Below are positions 15,789 through 22,962 of a DNA stretch of 22,962 nt, piece after piece; within the stretch, counting starts at the first letter, position 1, and the number at the start of each line of letters is the position of its first letter. A program made the position numbers and the translations under genes. Origin of the DNA: Methanosphaera sp. rholeuAM130 (lineage in GTDB: Archaea > Methanobacteriota > Methanobacteria > Methanobacteriales > Methanobacteriaceae). Under the pieces are notes generated by a model, which was not told the DNA's origin, ran no database searches, and was given only the letters and a program-made list of their open reading frames with translations. The DNA lies in assembly GCA_003266065.1 (NCBI GenBank), contig MUZY01000148.1, positions 1 through 22,962 on the forward strand. The letters run 5' to 3'.

Positions 15789-16808
15789 CTATCCTAAATT
15801 TCCAATTGATTTTCCCCTAATTTTATTGCGGGTTATTTTTACCTTGTTATTTAACTGTTCCATATTTTCATCATCAATGATATCTATTGACGCTTTATTA
15901 AGCAGTAATTCCTTGGTAATGTTCTCATCAATAGAGTAATCAAGTAATGCCTCCAGCGGATTTTCATTATATTCATGAACAAAATCGTATACCCCACTGG
16001 TTGACTTGTTTCTGAATACGTCTGCCATAACGGCCAGTATAAGATTATTTTGGGAGGCTATGCTGATTGACGCTGCTTTGATGGAATGGATATTGCCGTT
16101 GAATGATATGCTTACCCCTCCATTGTCACGTGCATATGCCAATGCCTCCTTATCGGTTATGCTGTCACCGCTATAGATGAGGTTTTCGGCTTTGTAGTCG
16201 TTCTTTTCTATTATGTCCAGTATTGCCTCGTACTTGCCTATTCCACCTACCGGTTTAACCGATTCAATCAATGAGTTAATCTTCATGTTGCCAATCACCC
16301 GGGAAAATAACCTGTCGATATTTTCAAAGCTAGAATCGAAGAGTATGTTCTCCCGTATAGCCAACAGTTTGTCGGCCTCATCGGCGGACAATTCATAGTC
16401 GTCCATATTCAATATTGTGGAGTAGGTGTTTTCATATTTGAATCCGGTCTTGTCACTTAATGCCTTGATGTATTGATTATAGCTGGTGCTTACAATATAG
16501 AATGGCATGACGCTTTGAACATATTTTATCATGTAATATGCCCCGTCAATCATGTTGATGTTGTCCTGTGAAAACTCCACCAAATCATTCTCAGTCAAGT
16601 CATATGCCTTGAAGAATGGCAGGATATATTTAAGTGTACTTCCGGCAAAATGAGTGTCAGGATACTTTTGTGCCAGTATATCATCATAATTGCTTAATAT
16701 ACTGAAGAATTCACCACCACTTGGTATAAAATAATCGGCTATTTCATATGCATTATCGTTTATTGATAATGGCCCTTCACAATCGGTTACGTAAAATTTT
16801 TCATTCAT
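15789..16808 (-). CDS. ehaR: HAD-superfamily protein, EhaR-like
   Basis: Soluble protein of 339 residues. A TTG-initiated version nine codons longer is possible, but GGGAGT (16815-16820) sits 6 nt before the ATG at 16808, giving MNEKFYVTDCEGP. HAD motifs are present: DCEGP near the N-terminus (motif I, with Glu in place of the second Asp of DxD), FYIVSTSY (motif II), the Lys in GGIGKYEA (motif III) and YSGDSITDKEA (motif IV). A phosphatase-like activity is plausible, with substrate unknown. The DCEGP start resembles proteins annotated as energy-converting hydrogenase A subunit R, by recollection. It heads the operon with the ftr paralogue, PfkB and ExoD-like genes, and no hydrogenase gene is beside it. 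The last 50 residues are basic and polar. Confidence 0.72.
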   Translation of the reverse strand: MNEKFYVTDCEGPLSINDNAYEIADYFIPSGGEFFSILSNYDDILAQKYPDTHFAGSTLKYILPFFKAYDLTENDLVEFSQDNINMIDGAYYMIKYVQSVMPFYIVSTSYNQYIKALSDKTGFKYENTYSTILNMDDYELSADEADKLLAIRENILFDSSFENIDRLFSRVIGNMKINSLIESVKPVGGIGKYEAILDIIEKNDYKAENLIYSGDSITDKEALAYARDNGGVSISFNGNIHSIKAASISIASQNNLILAVMADVFRNKSTSGVYDFVHEYNENPLEALLDYSIDENITKELLLNKASIDIIDDENMEQLNNKVKITRNKIRGKSIGNLG

Positions 16809-16909
16809 GAAAAAACTCCCATTTATATTATCCAAAGAATTACTTCGATATAATTATCTATATAACTAAAAACATAAATAGTAATATACATCAAATTAAT
16901 GGATATACT
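16809..16909. promoter_or_regulatory. Divergent promoter region, EhaR-like operon and glycan operon
   Basis: A 101-nt AT-rich spacer. The minus strand carries TATATAGATAATTATAT-type sequence about 40-60 nt before the ATG at 16808. The plus strand carries ACATAAATAGTAATATA about 25-45 nt before the ATG at 16910. That gene has no clear SD, only GGAT, so its leader may be short. Confidence 0.4.
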
Positions 16910-17338
16910 ATGAACAGAATAAATAAAATAATTAAGGCCATATTAATAATAACATTAATTGCTGCAATTATCTCCGTAATTTATTTAGTTGTAATACATA
17001 ATCCAGGAGAGGATTATACAGAATTTTATCTTTTGGATGCCAATAACGATACACTTGATTATCCAACTAACATTACCCAGTATTCAATTGAAAAAATCAT
17101 AATAGGAATACAGAACAGGGAACATGCTGAAGTAAACTACACCGTTAAGGTTAAAAAGGACGGTTACCTGCAAGCCGAATACAAGCACACATTAAATAAT
17201 AATGAAAAGATAGAAACGCCATATTATTTAAATAATGCTCAGACAGTGGGAAACGATCAGTTATTGGTTGTGGAGTTATACAAAAATGATATTGATGCAC
17301 CGTACAGAACATTGAATCTTAGATATAATGTAATATAA
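16910..17338 (+). CDS. DUF1616-like membrane-anchored protein
   Basis: Protein of 142 residues. One hydrophobic segment (about 9-29) is followed by an extracytoplasmic beta-rich domain. The pattern EDYTEFYLLD, YPTNIT, IIIGIQNREHAEVNYTVKV is that of the C-terminal domain of DUF1616 proteins, which often occur beside archaeal surface glycosylation genes. The multi-helix N-terminal part of longer DUF1616 proteins is missing, so this is a short form. Sequons NDT, NIT and NYT are visible. It is the first gene of the glycan operon, 18 nt before the epimerase. Function is not known. Confidence 0.68.
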   Translation: MNRINKIIKAILIITLIAAIISVIYLVVIHNPGEDYTEFYLLDANNDTLDYPTNITQYSIEKIIIGIQNREHAEVNYTVKVKKDGYLQAEYKHTLNNNEKIETPYYLNNAQTVGNDQLLVVELYKNDIDAPYRTLNLRYNVI

Positions 17339-17356
17339 GTTATAGGAAACAATAAA

Positions 17357-18307
17357 ATGAAAGGAAAAAATTGTATAGTAACCGGAGCTGCCGGATTCAT
17401 TGGTTCACATATCGCCCAATGTCTCATAGATGAAGGAGCAAGCAAAGTAACAATCTTAGACAATATGACCACGGGTACTGTTGAAAACCTGAAGGAATTG
17501 GATCATGACAAGATAGAGTTAATATGTGCAGACATTACAGAAACGGATTTAAAACACGTATTTGAAGGACATGATTACGTATTCCATGAAGCGGCGCTAA
17601 TCAGTGTTCCCGAAAGTATCGAAAAACCTGAAGAAACCAACAGGGTAAATATTGACGGTTCATTCAAAGTGCTTAAGGCAGCATGCCAAAGCAATGTGAA
17701 GAAAGTTATTTCAGCTTCATCAGCTGCAGTATACGGTGAAACTGAAGTGCTCCCGAATCATGAAGGTCTTCCATTGAATCCGCTATCACCGTATGCCGTG
17801 TCCAAATCAGCACTGGAGTTGTATTCGTACACGTTTAACGAGACATATAACCTTCCGACGGCATGCTTAAGATACTTCAACGTATTCGGTCCTAGACAAA
17901 ACGTTGCATCTGCATACAGCGGAGTTATTCCAAAGTTTATCATGGCATTGCTCAATGACCAGAGACCGATAATATTCGGTGACGGAAACCAGACAAGGGA
18001 CTTCATTTACGTGAAAAATATAGCCAAAGCAAACATACAGATAGCAAAAAGTGATGTTACAGGTGTATATAATGTTGCACATGGAAAGCAGACAAGCATC
18101 AATGACCTGTTGCACCAGATATGTGACATAATGGGATACGACTTTAACCCGGAATACAAGCCACCGCAGATAGGTGACATTAGACATTCCGTAGCGGACA
18201 TTACAAAGGCCAGAGAATCATTTGGATTTGAAAGCGAACATGATTTCAAGGAAGAACTTAAGGAAACTATTGATTATTTTGTAAAGAAATTTGATGATGC
18301 CAATTAG
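17357..18307 (+). CDS. GalE-type NAD-dependent sugar-nucleotide epimerase
   Basis: Extended short-chain dehydrogenase of 316 residues. The NAD site is GAAGFIGS (10-17). The active site has SSAAVYGE (121-128) and Tyr146/Lys150 in PYAVSK. The segment FGPRQNVASAYSGVIPKF resembles group 3 (WbpP-type) epimerases that accept UDP-N-acetylhexosamines as well as GalE. It probably interconverts UDP-Glc/UDP-Gal or UDP-GlcNAc/UDP-GalNAc. UDP-Gal made here would feed the UDP-galactopyranose mutase three genes along. It lies 18 nt after the DUF1616-like gene and 40 nt before the flippase. Only a weak SD (TAGG) precedes the ATG. Confidence 0.88.
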   Translation: MKGKNCIVTGAAGFIGSHIAQCLIDEGASKVTILDNMTTGTVENLKELDHDKIELICADITETDLKHVFEGHDYVFHEAALISVPESIEKPEETNRVNIDGSFKVLKAACQSNVKKVISASSAAVYGETEVLPNHEGLPLNPLSPYAVSKSALELYSYTFNETYNLPTACLRYFNVFGPRQNVASAYSGVIPKFIMALLNDQRPIIFGDGNQTRDFIYVKNIAKANIQIAKSDVTGVYNVAHGKQTSINDLLHQICDIMGYDFNPEYKPPQIGDIRHSVADITKARESFGFESEHDFKEELKETIDYFVKKFDDAN

Positions 18308-18347
18308 ACGCATCTTTTTTTCTATTTTTACTTTGGGGATTAATTAT

Positions 18348-19649
18348 ATGATTTCAAGAATAACCGGATTATTGAAGAAGAAAGAATATAAAACCATCCT
18401 CGAAAACATGCTTTCATTAACGGGTCTGCAGTTTGCAAGCTACATACTGCCCCTGATAACATTGCCATATCTTACATGGATTTTAGGTCCGGAATTATTC
18501 GGTTTGACCCAGTATGCCATCAGTTTAATAACCTATTTTCAATTCTTCACCGATTACGGCTTTAACCTATCGGCTACCAGGGAATTGGCTATTGTAAAGG
18601 ATGATAAAGATAAGGTTTCCAGGATATTTAACTCGGTAATGTTCATCAAGGTCATATTATGCATAATAAGCTTTGTCATAACGCTGCTTTTGATAACGTT
18701 CATATCCAAATTCAACAGCGACGCCATGATATACCTCTTGACCTTCGGTATGGTAATCGGTTATATTCTATTTCCAACCTGGCTGTTTCAGGGTATGGAG
18801 TACATGAAATACACGAGCATACTCAACATACTTGGAAAGGTCATATTCACCGTACTCATCTTCCTGTTAATTCACGAACCGGAGGATTATATTCTCGTTC
18901 CAATAATCAACTCATTGGGTCTGATTATAGTGGGCATCATCGGTCTGTATCTAGCAATTACAAAGTTTGACATCAAATTGAAGATTCCGTCAAAGGAAGA
19001 CGTCAAATACCACTTGAAGGAAGGATGGCATGTCTTCATATCAACCATCGCAATCAACATGTACACTACCACCAACACATTCCTACTGGGACTGCTTACC
19101 AACAATACGCTGGTAGGTTACTACAGCATCAGTGAAAAAATCATATTGGCAGTAAACGGACTTTTAAATCCAATCTCACAGGCATTATATCCATTCATAA
19201 GCAGAAGCGTAAACGATGACAAAAAAACAAGCATAATTTTCATTAGAAAACTGACAAAACTGATGGCGGTTGTAGGACTTGTATTGAGTATTGGCCTGTT
19301 GATATTCTCAAAAACCATAATATTGACCTTGTTTGGTCCAAATTATGCTTCATCAATCATACTGCTTCAGATAATGGCAATGATTCCGCTTGCCGTATCG
19401 CTGAGTACCATATTCGGTATAGAGACTATGCTGACGTTTAACTATAAGAAAGCCTTCACTACCATCGTAATGCTTGGAGGATTGCTTGACGTCACATTGG
19501 GCATAATACTGATATGCATATTGAAAGAGGTGGGAATAGCCATTTCATTTACCGTCACGGAAATATTCATAACGGTGGCAATGTTTTTATTCCTGCAAAA
19601 CAAAGGGATTAAAATAATAGGAAAATTAAATAATAATAACAAGGAATAA
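18348..19649 (+). CDS. Wzx-type polysaccharide flippase (first copy)
   Basis: Integral membrane protein of 433 residues with about 12 hydrophobic helices, of the RfbX/Wzx branch of the MATE-like flippases. The N-terminal pattern (LQFASYILPLITLPYLTWILGPELFG...TDYGFNLSATRE) is typical. It would move lipid-linked oligosaccharide across the cytoplasmic membrane. An ATG at 18291 overlaps the epimerase and would add 19 unlike residues without an SD. The ATG at 18348 follows GGGGAT and starts at the usual family N-terminus. It is 18 nt before glf. Confidence 0.88.
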   Translation: MISRITGLLKKKEYKTILENMLSLTGLQFASYILPLITLPYLTWILGPELFGLTQYAISLITYFQFFTDYGFNLSATRELAIVKDDKDKVSRIFNSVMFIKVILCIISFVITLLLITFISKFNSDAMIYLLTFGMVIGYILFPTWLFQGMEYMKYTSILNILGKVIFTVLIFLLIHEPEDYILVPIINSLGLIIVGIIGLYLAITKFDIKLKIPSKEDVKYHLKEGWHVFISTIAINMYTTTNTFLLGLLTNNTLVGYYSISEKIILAVNGLLNPISQALYPFISRSVNDDKKTSIIFIRKLTKLMAVVGLVLSIGLLIFSKTIILTLFGPNYASSIILLQIMAMIPLAVSLSTIFGIETMLTFNYKKAFTTIVMLGGLLDVTLGIILICILKEVGIAISFTVTEIFITVAMFLFLQNKGIKIIGKLNNNNKE

Positions 19650-19667
19650 AAAAATGGGGTGAAAGTA

Positions 19668-20831
19668 TTGTCATATGATTTTATTATTGTAGGTGCAGGA
19701 ATTGCGGGAATAACAATGGCCGAACAGGTGGCGAATATTCTTAACAAACGGGTATTGCTGATTGACAAAAGAGATCATATCGGCGGAAACTGCTTTGACT
19801 ACTATAATGATGACGGAATACTGGTACATAAATATGGACCGCATATCTTCCATACAAACAACACCAGGGTATACAACTACCTCTGTCTATACACCACGTG
19901 GATTAGCTACAACCACAAGGTGGTCGGAAAAATAGGAGATCAGCTCGTTCCAATCCCATTTAACCTGATAAGCATAGACAAATGTCTCCCGGAGATTTCA
20001 AATAGAGTAAAGAGTGCAATACTTGATGAATATGAGGTTAACGAGAAAGTACCAATTCTTGAAATGAAAAAATCCGAAAATCCGATAATCGTCAAGTTAG
20101 CACACTACGTCTATGAAAACGTGTTTCTGCATTATACGGAAAAGATGTGGGGACTGACGCCTGAAGAATTGGATGAATCTGTAACCGCCAGAGTTCCCGT
20201 GCAGATATCATATGATTGCAGATACTTCCAGGACATTTATCAGGGCATACCGCGTGAGGGATATACACAAATGTTCAGCAACATGCTCTCCAATCACAAC
20301 ATCAACATATTGCTACAAAAGGACTATCATGACATTATCAGCGTTGACTACGATGAAAAAAAGATATACCTCTACGATGAGGAATTTACCGGAGAACTGA
20401 TATTTACGGGCATGATTGATGAATTCTTCGATTATAAATACGGGCCGCTGCCATATAGGGCTATGGTATTTATGGATGAAACCTCAAATCAGGAAAGGTT
20501 TCAGGATAACGCCACTATAAACTATCCGAACGATTATCATTTCACGAGAATTACGGAGTACAAGTATTTGACGGGACAGGTAAGCGATAAGACTACCGTA
20601 CAATTTGAATTTCCGGAGGAATATGATCATATGAATAAGGATGCAAATATTCCCGCATATCCCATCCCGCAAAAGAAAAACGAAGAACTGTACAGTAAGT
20701 ACAGATTACTGGCCGATGAATTTGAACATGTGACATTCATAGGCAGACTGGCTGAGTACAAATACATGAACATGGATGTTGTGGTTGAAAAAGTATTGAA
20801 TTTGGTCTCAGAGAAATATATGGGTGTTTAG
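19668..20831 (+). CDS. glf: UDP-galactopyranose mutase
   Basis: FAD enzyme of 387 residues that converts UDP-galactopyranose to UDP-galactofuranose. It has the FAD site FIIVGAGIAGITMAEQ, the family motif DKRDHIGGNCFDY, then KYGPHIFHTNN, and the closing GRLAEYKYMNMDVVVEKVL. All are where expected, and the length is normal. The likely start is TTG at 19668, six nt after GGTG (19658-19661). A GTG at 19659 lies inside that ribosome binding site and is less likely. The gene implies that furanose galactose is used in the surface glycan. The upstream epimerase may provide the substrate. The next gene begins 2 nt after its stop. Confidence 0.95.
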   Translation: MSYDFIIVGAGIAGITMAEQVANILNKRVLLIDKRDHIGGNCFDYYNDDGILVHKYGPHIFHTNNTRVYNYLCLYTTWISYNHKVVGKIGDQLVPIPFNLISIDKCLPEISNRVKSAILDEYEVNEKVPILEMKKSENPIIVKLAHYVYENVFLHYTEKMWGLTPEELDESVTARVPVQISYDCRYFQDIYQGIPREGYTQMFSNMLSNHNINILLQKDYHDIISVDYDEKKIYLYDEEFTGELIFTGMIDEFFDYKYGPLPYRAMVFMDETSNQERFQDNATINYPNDYHFTRITEYKYLTGQVSDKTTVQFEFPEEYDHMNKDANIPAYPIPQKKNEELYSKYRLLADEFEHVTFIGRLAEYKYMNMDVVVEKVLNLVSEKYMGV

Positions 20832-20833
20832 AT

Positions 20834-21442
20834 TTGAATATCAAGAAGATTTTAAAAGATAAGGTGGAAAATGATCCCGAATCCTTTATGTCAAAGAGGA
20901 TATTTCAGGTATTCAGGGTTGTTCATGACTTGAACATATATCTTATCCACCTGACGGGCAATGTACCTTCACATAGATACCGGGACTTCATGTATAGGCA
21001 TTTCTTTAAAGTTAAACTGCCCAAGGACTCCATCATCTACTGGAAGTGCAACTTCTTCAGACCGTCCAACGTACACATAGGACATAACAGCATCATCGGA
21101 AACAATGCATTTCTTGACGGACGCGGAGGATTATACATAGGATCCAACGTCAACATCGCAGGAAATTTCCAGGTATATACTATGGAACATGACATTGCAA
21201 GTGCCACCTTTGAAAGTACGTCAGACAGTGTCATCATAGACGATTACGTATATATCGGTACGAGGGTTATGGTCATGCCGGGCGTTCACATCCATGAGGG
21301 AGCAGTCATTGCCTCCGGTGCCGTCGTCACCAGGGACGTTCCGGCATGGTGCATGTACGGTGGCGTACCCGCAAAGTATATTAAGGATAGGCCTCAAGTT
21401 AAATACACCCTCAATACAAAGATTAAGGACTTGTTCAGGTAG
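20834..21442 (+). CDS. Hexapeptide-repeat (LbH) O-acyltransferase
   Basis: Protein of 202 residues with an N-terminal helical part and a left-handed beta-helix domain (about 75-185). The repeated [I/V]Gxx pattern is seen in VHIGHNSIIGNN, LYIGSNVNIAGN, VYIGTRVMVMPGV and AVIASGAVVTRDV. The motif YTMEHD (115-120), with His119 the likely catalytic base, and GGVPAKYI (176-183) are typical of sugar O-acetyltransferases of the WbbJ/maltose-acetyltransferase group. It probably acetylates a glycan residue with acetyl-CoA. The start is TTG at 20834, 7 nt after GGGTG. The next in-frame Met lies 18 codons in. It is 2 nt after glf and 7 nt before the second flippase. Confidence 0.9.
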   Translation: MNIKKILKDKVENDPESFMSKRIFQVFRVVHDLNIYLIHLTGNVPSHRYRDFMYRHFFKVKLPKDSIIYWKCNFFRPSNVHIGHNSIIGNNAFLDGRGGLYIGSNVNIAGNFQVYTMEHDIASATFESTSDSVIIDDYVYIGTRVMVMPGVHIHEGAVIASGAVVTRDVPAWCMYGGVPAKYIKDRPQVKYTLNTKIKDLFR

Positions 21443-21449
21443 TGTTATT

Positions 21450-22895
21450 ATGAGTACCGTCAGAACATTGGTGAAAAATACGGGAGTACTGTTTTTGTCC
21501 CAATTGATTAGTTATGTTCTTGCATTCTTTTACACGTTATACTCGGCAAGATACCTTGGAACAACCAATTTCGGTATAATATCATTTGCAACCGCAATAT
21601 CCGGATTGTTCGCAATATTTACTGACTTGGGATTGTCCACTCTTACCATTCGTGAAGTAGCAAGAGATAAGGACAGGACATATAAATATATGGGTAATCA
21701 TGGCAGCATAAAGATGATATTGTCCATAATCACTATGCTGGTGCTTGTGGGATTCGTAAACATAGGTACCTTTGATGAAACCACGAAAATGGTAGTGTAT
21801 CTTGTAGGTTCATCCGTTATCATAAACGCTTTCAGCGGAACGTTCACATCCATGTTCAGAGCACATGAACAGATGGAGTACCAGTCAATCGCGGACATCA
21901 TCAACGCTGTCTGTATGTTTATCGGAGTACTATACTGCGTATTTACCAAACAATCGGTTATAGCCGTTTCACTGGTTTATCTATTGTCCTCGCTTGTAAT
22001 GCTGACATACAGCTTTATCATCTGTACCAGAAACTACGGTTTGATTCACTTCCAATTCGACTTCAAGTTCTGGAAGTACCTGATATACAATGCATTCCCT
22101 CTGGCAATAACCAGCATATTCGCGTTGATATCATTCAAGATGAACACCATACTGTTGAAGATGTTTACCAGCAGTGCAGTTGTAGGTGAATATACCGCCG
22201 CGTTTAATCTCATGCAGGCGTTGATATTCATACCTACCGTATACTCGACGGCGATTATGCCGATATTTTCAAAGTTTTACGTTGACAGAAAGGATATGCT
22301 TGACTATTCATATAAGAAATCGTTGAAGTACCTGACGCTTCTTAGCATTCCGATAGTATTCGGTACCATGGTCTTATCCGATAAGATTATCATGTTCATC
22401 TATGGAGCAAGCTACGTTAATACTATTGACATATTAAGGATAATCATATGGGCATTGCCCGCAATTTTCTTAAGCTATATACTGGGCATAAGCATAGCGT
22501 CCATAAACAAGCAGCATGAAACCGTCAAGGCAACTTTCATCTGTCTAATCCTCAGTACCGTCGGTAATTTAATATTGATAAAATATTTCGGCGGCATAGG
22601 AGCTGCCATGATAACGGTTTTGAATGAGATAAGTATGGTAGTATTCTATCTGTACATCATGCACAGGTATGGATATGACGTGCCGTTTAAGGACATACTG
22701 CTTAAACCGTTTGCTGCAAGTATCGTGATGGGAGTTGTCCTGTATTATCTTGATTTGGAGTTGTTTGTTGGCGTAGCAGTTGGTATTGTAATATATGTGG
22801 TGATGATTCTTCTATTGAAAACGTTTAAGGAAGATGATCTTGAAATAATCAAGCAGCTATTGCCGGAAAAGATAATCAGGATATTGAGGATATGA
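21450..22895 (+). CDS. Wzx-type polysaccharide flippase (second, distinct copy)
   Basis: Integral membrane protein of 481 residues with about 14 hydrophobic helices. A longer reading frame extends upstream into the acyltransferase gene, but that part is out-of-frame overlap. The ATG at 21450 follows AGGTAGTG and begins MSTVRTLVKNTGVLFLSQL, the normal family start. Family features include YSARYLGTTNFG and FTDLGLSTLTIREVARDK. It is clearly a different subfamily from the flippase at 18348 (longer, little local identity), so the two may handle different lipid-linked glycans. No glycosyltransferase has yet appeared in the operon, so more genes are expected to the right. Confidence 0.9.
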   Translation: MSTVRTLVKNTGVLFLSQLISYVLAFFYTLYSARYLGTTNFGIISFATAISGLFAIFTDLGLSTLTIREVARDKDRTYKYMGNHGSIKMILSIITMLVLVGFVNIGTFDETTKMVVYLVGSSVIINAFSGTFTSMFRAHEQMEYQSIADIINAVCMFIGVLYCVFTKQSVIAVSLVYLLSSLVMLTYSFIICTRNYGLIHFQFDFKFWKYLIYNAFPLAITSIFALISFKMNTILLKMFTSSAVVGEYTAAFNLMQALIFIPTVYSTAIMPIFSKFYVDRKDMLDYSYKKSLKYLTLLSIPIVFGTMVLSDKIIMFIYGASYVNTIDILRIIIWALPAIFLSYILGISIASINKQHETVKATFICLILSTVGNLILIKYFGGIGAAMITVLNEISMVVFYLYIMHRYGYDVPFKDILLKPFAASIVMGVVLYYLDLELFVGVAVGIVIYVVMILLLKTFKEDDLEIIKQLLPEKIIRILRI

Positions 22896-22962
22896 GATAA
22901 TTGAAAAGTTTAAGATAAGCAATTAGATAAAATAAGCAACAACTAATAAACAACAACTAAAA

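Noticed and set aside
18291..18347. Upstream ATG start for the first flippase, overlapping the epimerase stop
   Set aside because: No SD, and the added residues are unlike the family. The ATG at 18348 follows GGGGAT at proper spacing.
19442..19768. 108-codon minus-strand ORF across the flippase/glf junction
   Set aside because: Antisense shadow of two clearly identified genes, with no SD or family resemblance.
21294..21449. N-terminal extension of the second flippase into the acyltransferase gene
   Set aside because: These 52 codons overlap the acyltransferase in another frame and do not look like the family. The ATG at 21450 has an SD-like sequence and gives the usual N-terminus.
22937..22962. 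CRISPR or repeat array at the right edge
   Set aside because: Only two short 10-mers with a 4-nt spacer are present; CRISPR repeats are longer with longer spacers.

Overview
The window is archaeal and fits a methanogen of the order Methanobacteriales (Methanobrevibacter, Methanosphaera or Methanobacterium type). The evidence is the heterodimeric archaeal primase (PriS and PriL), an archaeal MetRS, a formylmethanofuran:tetrahydromethanopterin formyltransferase homologue, an EhaR-like protein, class III signal-peptide (pilin-like) proteins, and GGTGA-type ribosome binding sites below AT-rich TATA-like boxes. Base composition is fairly low in GC by eye, with very AT-rich spacers. Genus cannot be decided from the sequence alone. 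No rRNA, tRNA, insertion sequence or CRISPR array was found.

Layout. 1-238: possible tail of a membrane protein, then a spacer with a hairpin. 239-2639 (minus): primase operon priL-priS. 2640-2959: divergent promoter region with a possible short upstream ORF. 2960-8119 (plus): compact operon metG - DUF530-like protein - tandem-HTH/AT-hook protein - AglH/Alg7-like lipid-phosphate sugar-1-phosphate transferase. 8201-9141 (minus): two small class III signal-peptide proteins. 9259-9771 (plus): THUMP-like protein; 9879-11078 (minus): MnmC2-like tRNA methyltransferase. These last two converge on a strong hairpin. 11501-13213 (plus): an anchored, sequon-rich extracytoplasmic protein and a degenerate Nudix-domain protein. 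13250-16808 (minus): four-gene operon ehaR-like HAD protein - ftr paralogue - PfkB kinase - ExoD-like membrane protein. 16910-22895 (plus): surface-glycan operon with a DUF1616-like protein, a GalE-type epimerase, a Wzx-type flippase, UDP-galactopyranose mutase, a hexapeptide acetyltransferase and a second flippase. The operon probably continues beyond the right edge.

How the genes relate. The left half is housekeeping: replication priming, aminoacylation and tRNA modification. The AglH-like enzyme (first lipid-linked sugar) and the right-hand cluster (sugar nucleotide conversion, acylation, flipping) would together serve cell-surface glycan or N-glycan assembly. The sequon-rich secreted protein and the pilin-like proteins are plausible acceptors, but that link is inference. 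The central minus-strand operon resembles the accessory 3' end of an Eha hydrogenase locus without the hydrogenase core.

Most interesting points: the orphan Eha-tail operon with a cysteine-rich Ftr paralogue; a Nudix domain that has lost most of its catalytic signature and gained a charged tail; the AT-hook plus duplicated HTH protein inside the metG operon; a possible internal translation start releasing the tRNA-binding domain of MetRS; the paired class III pilin-like proteins; and TTG starts in three glycan-related genes.
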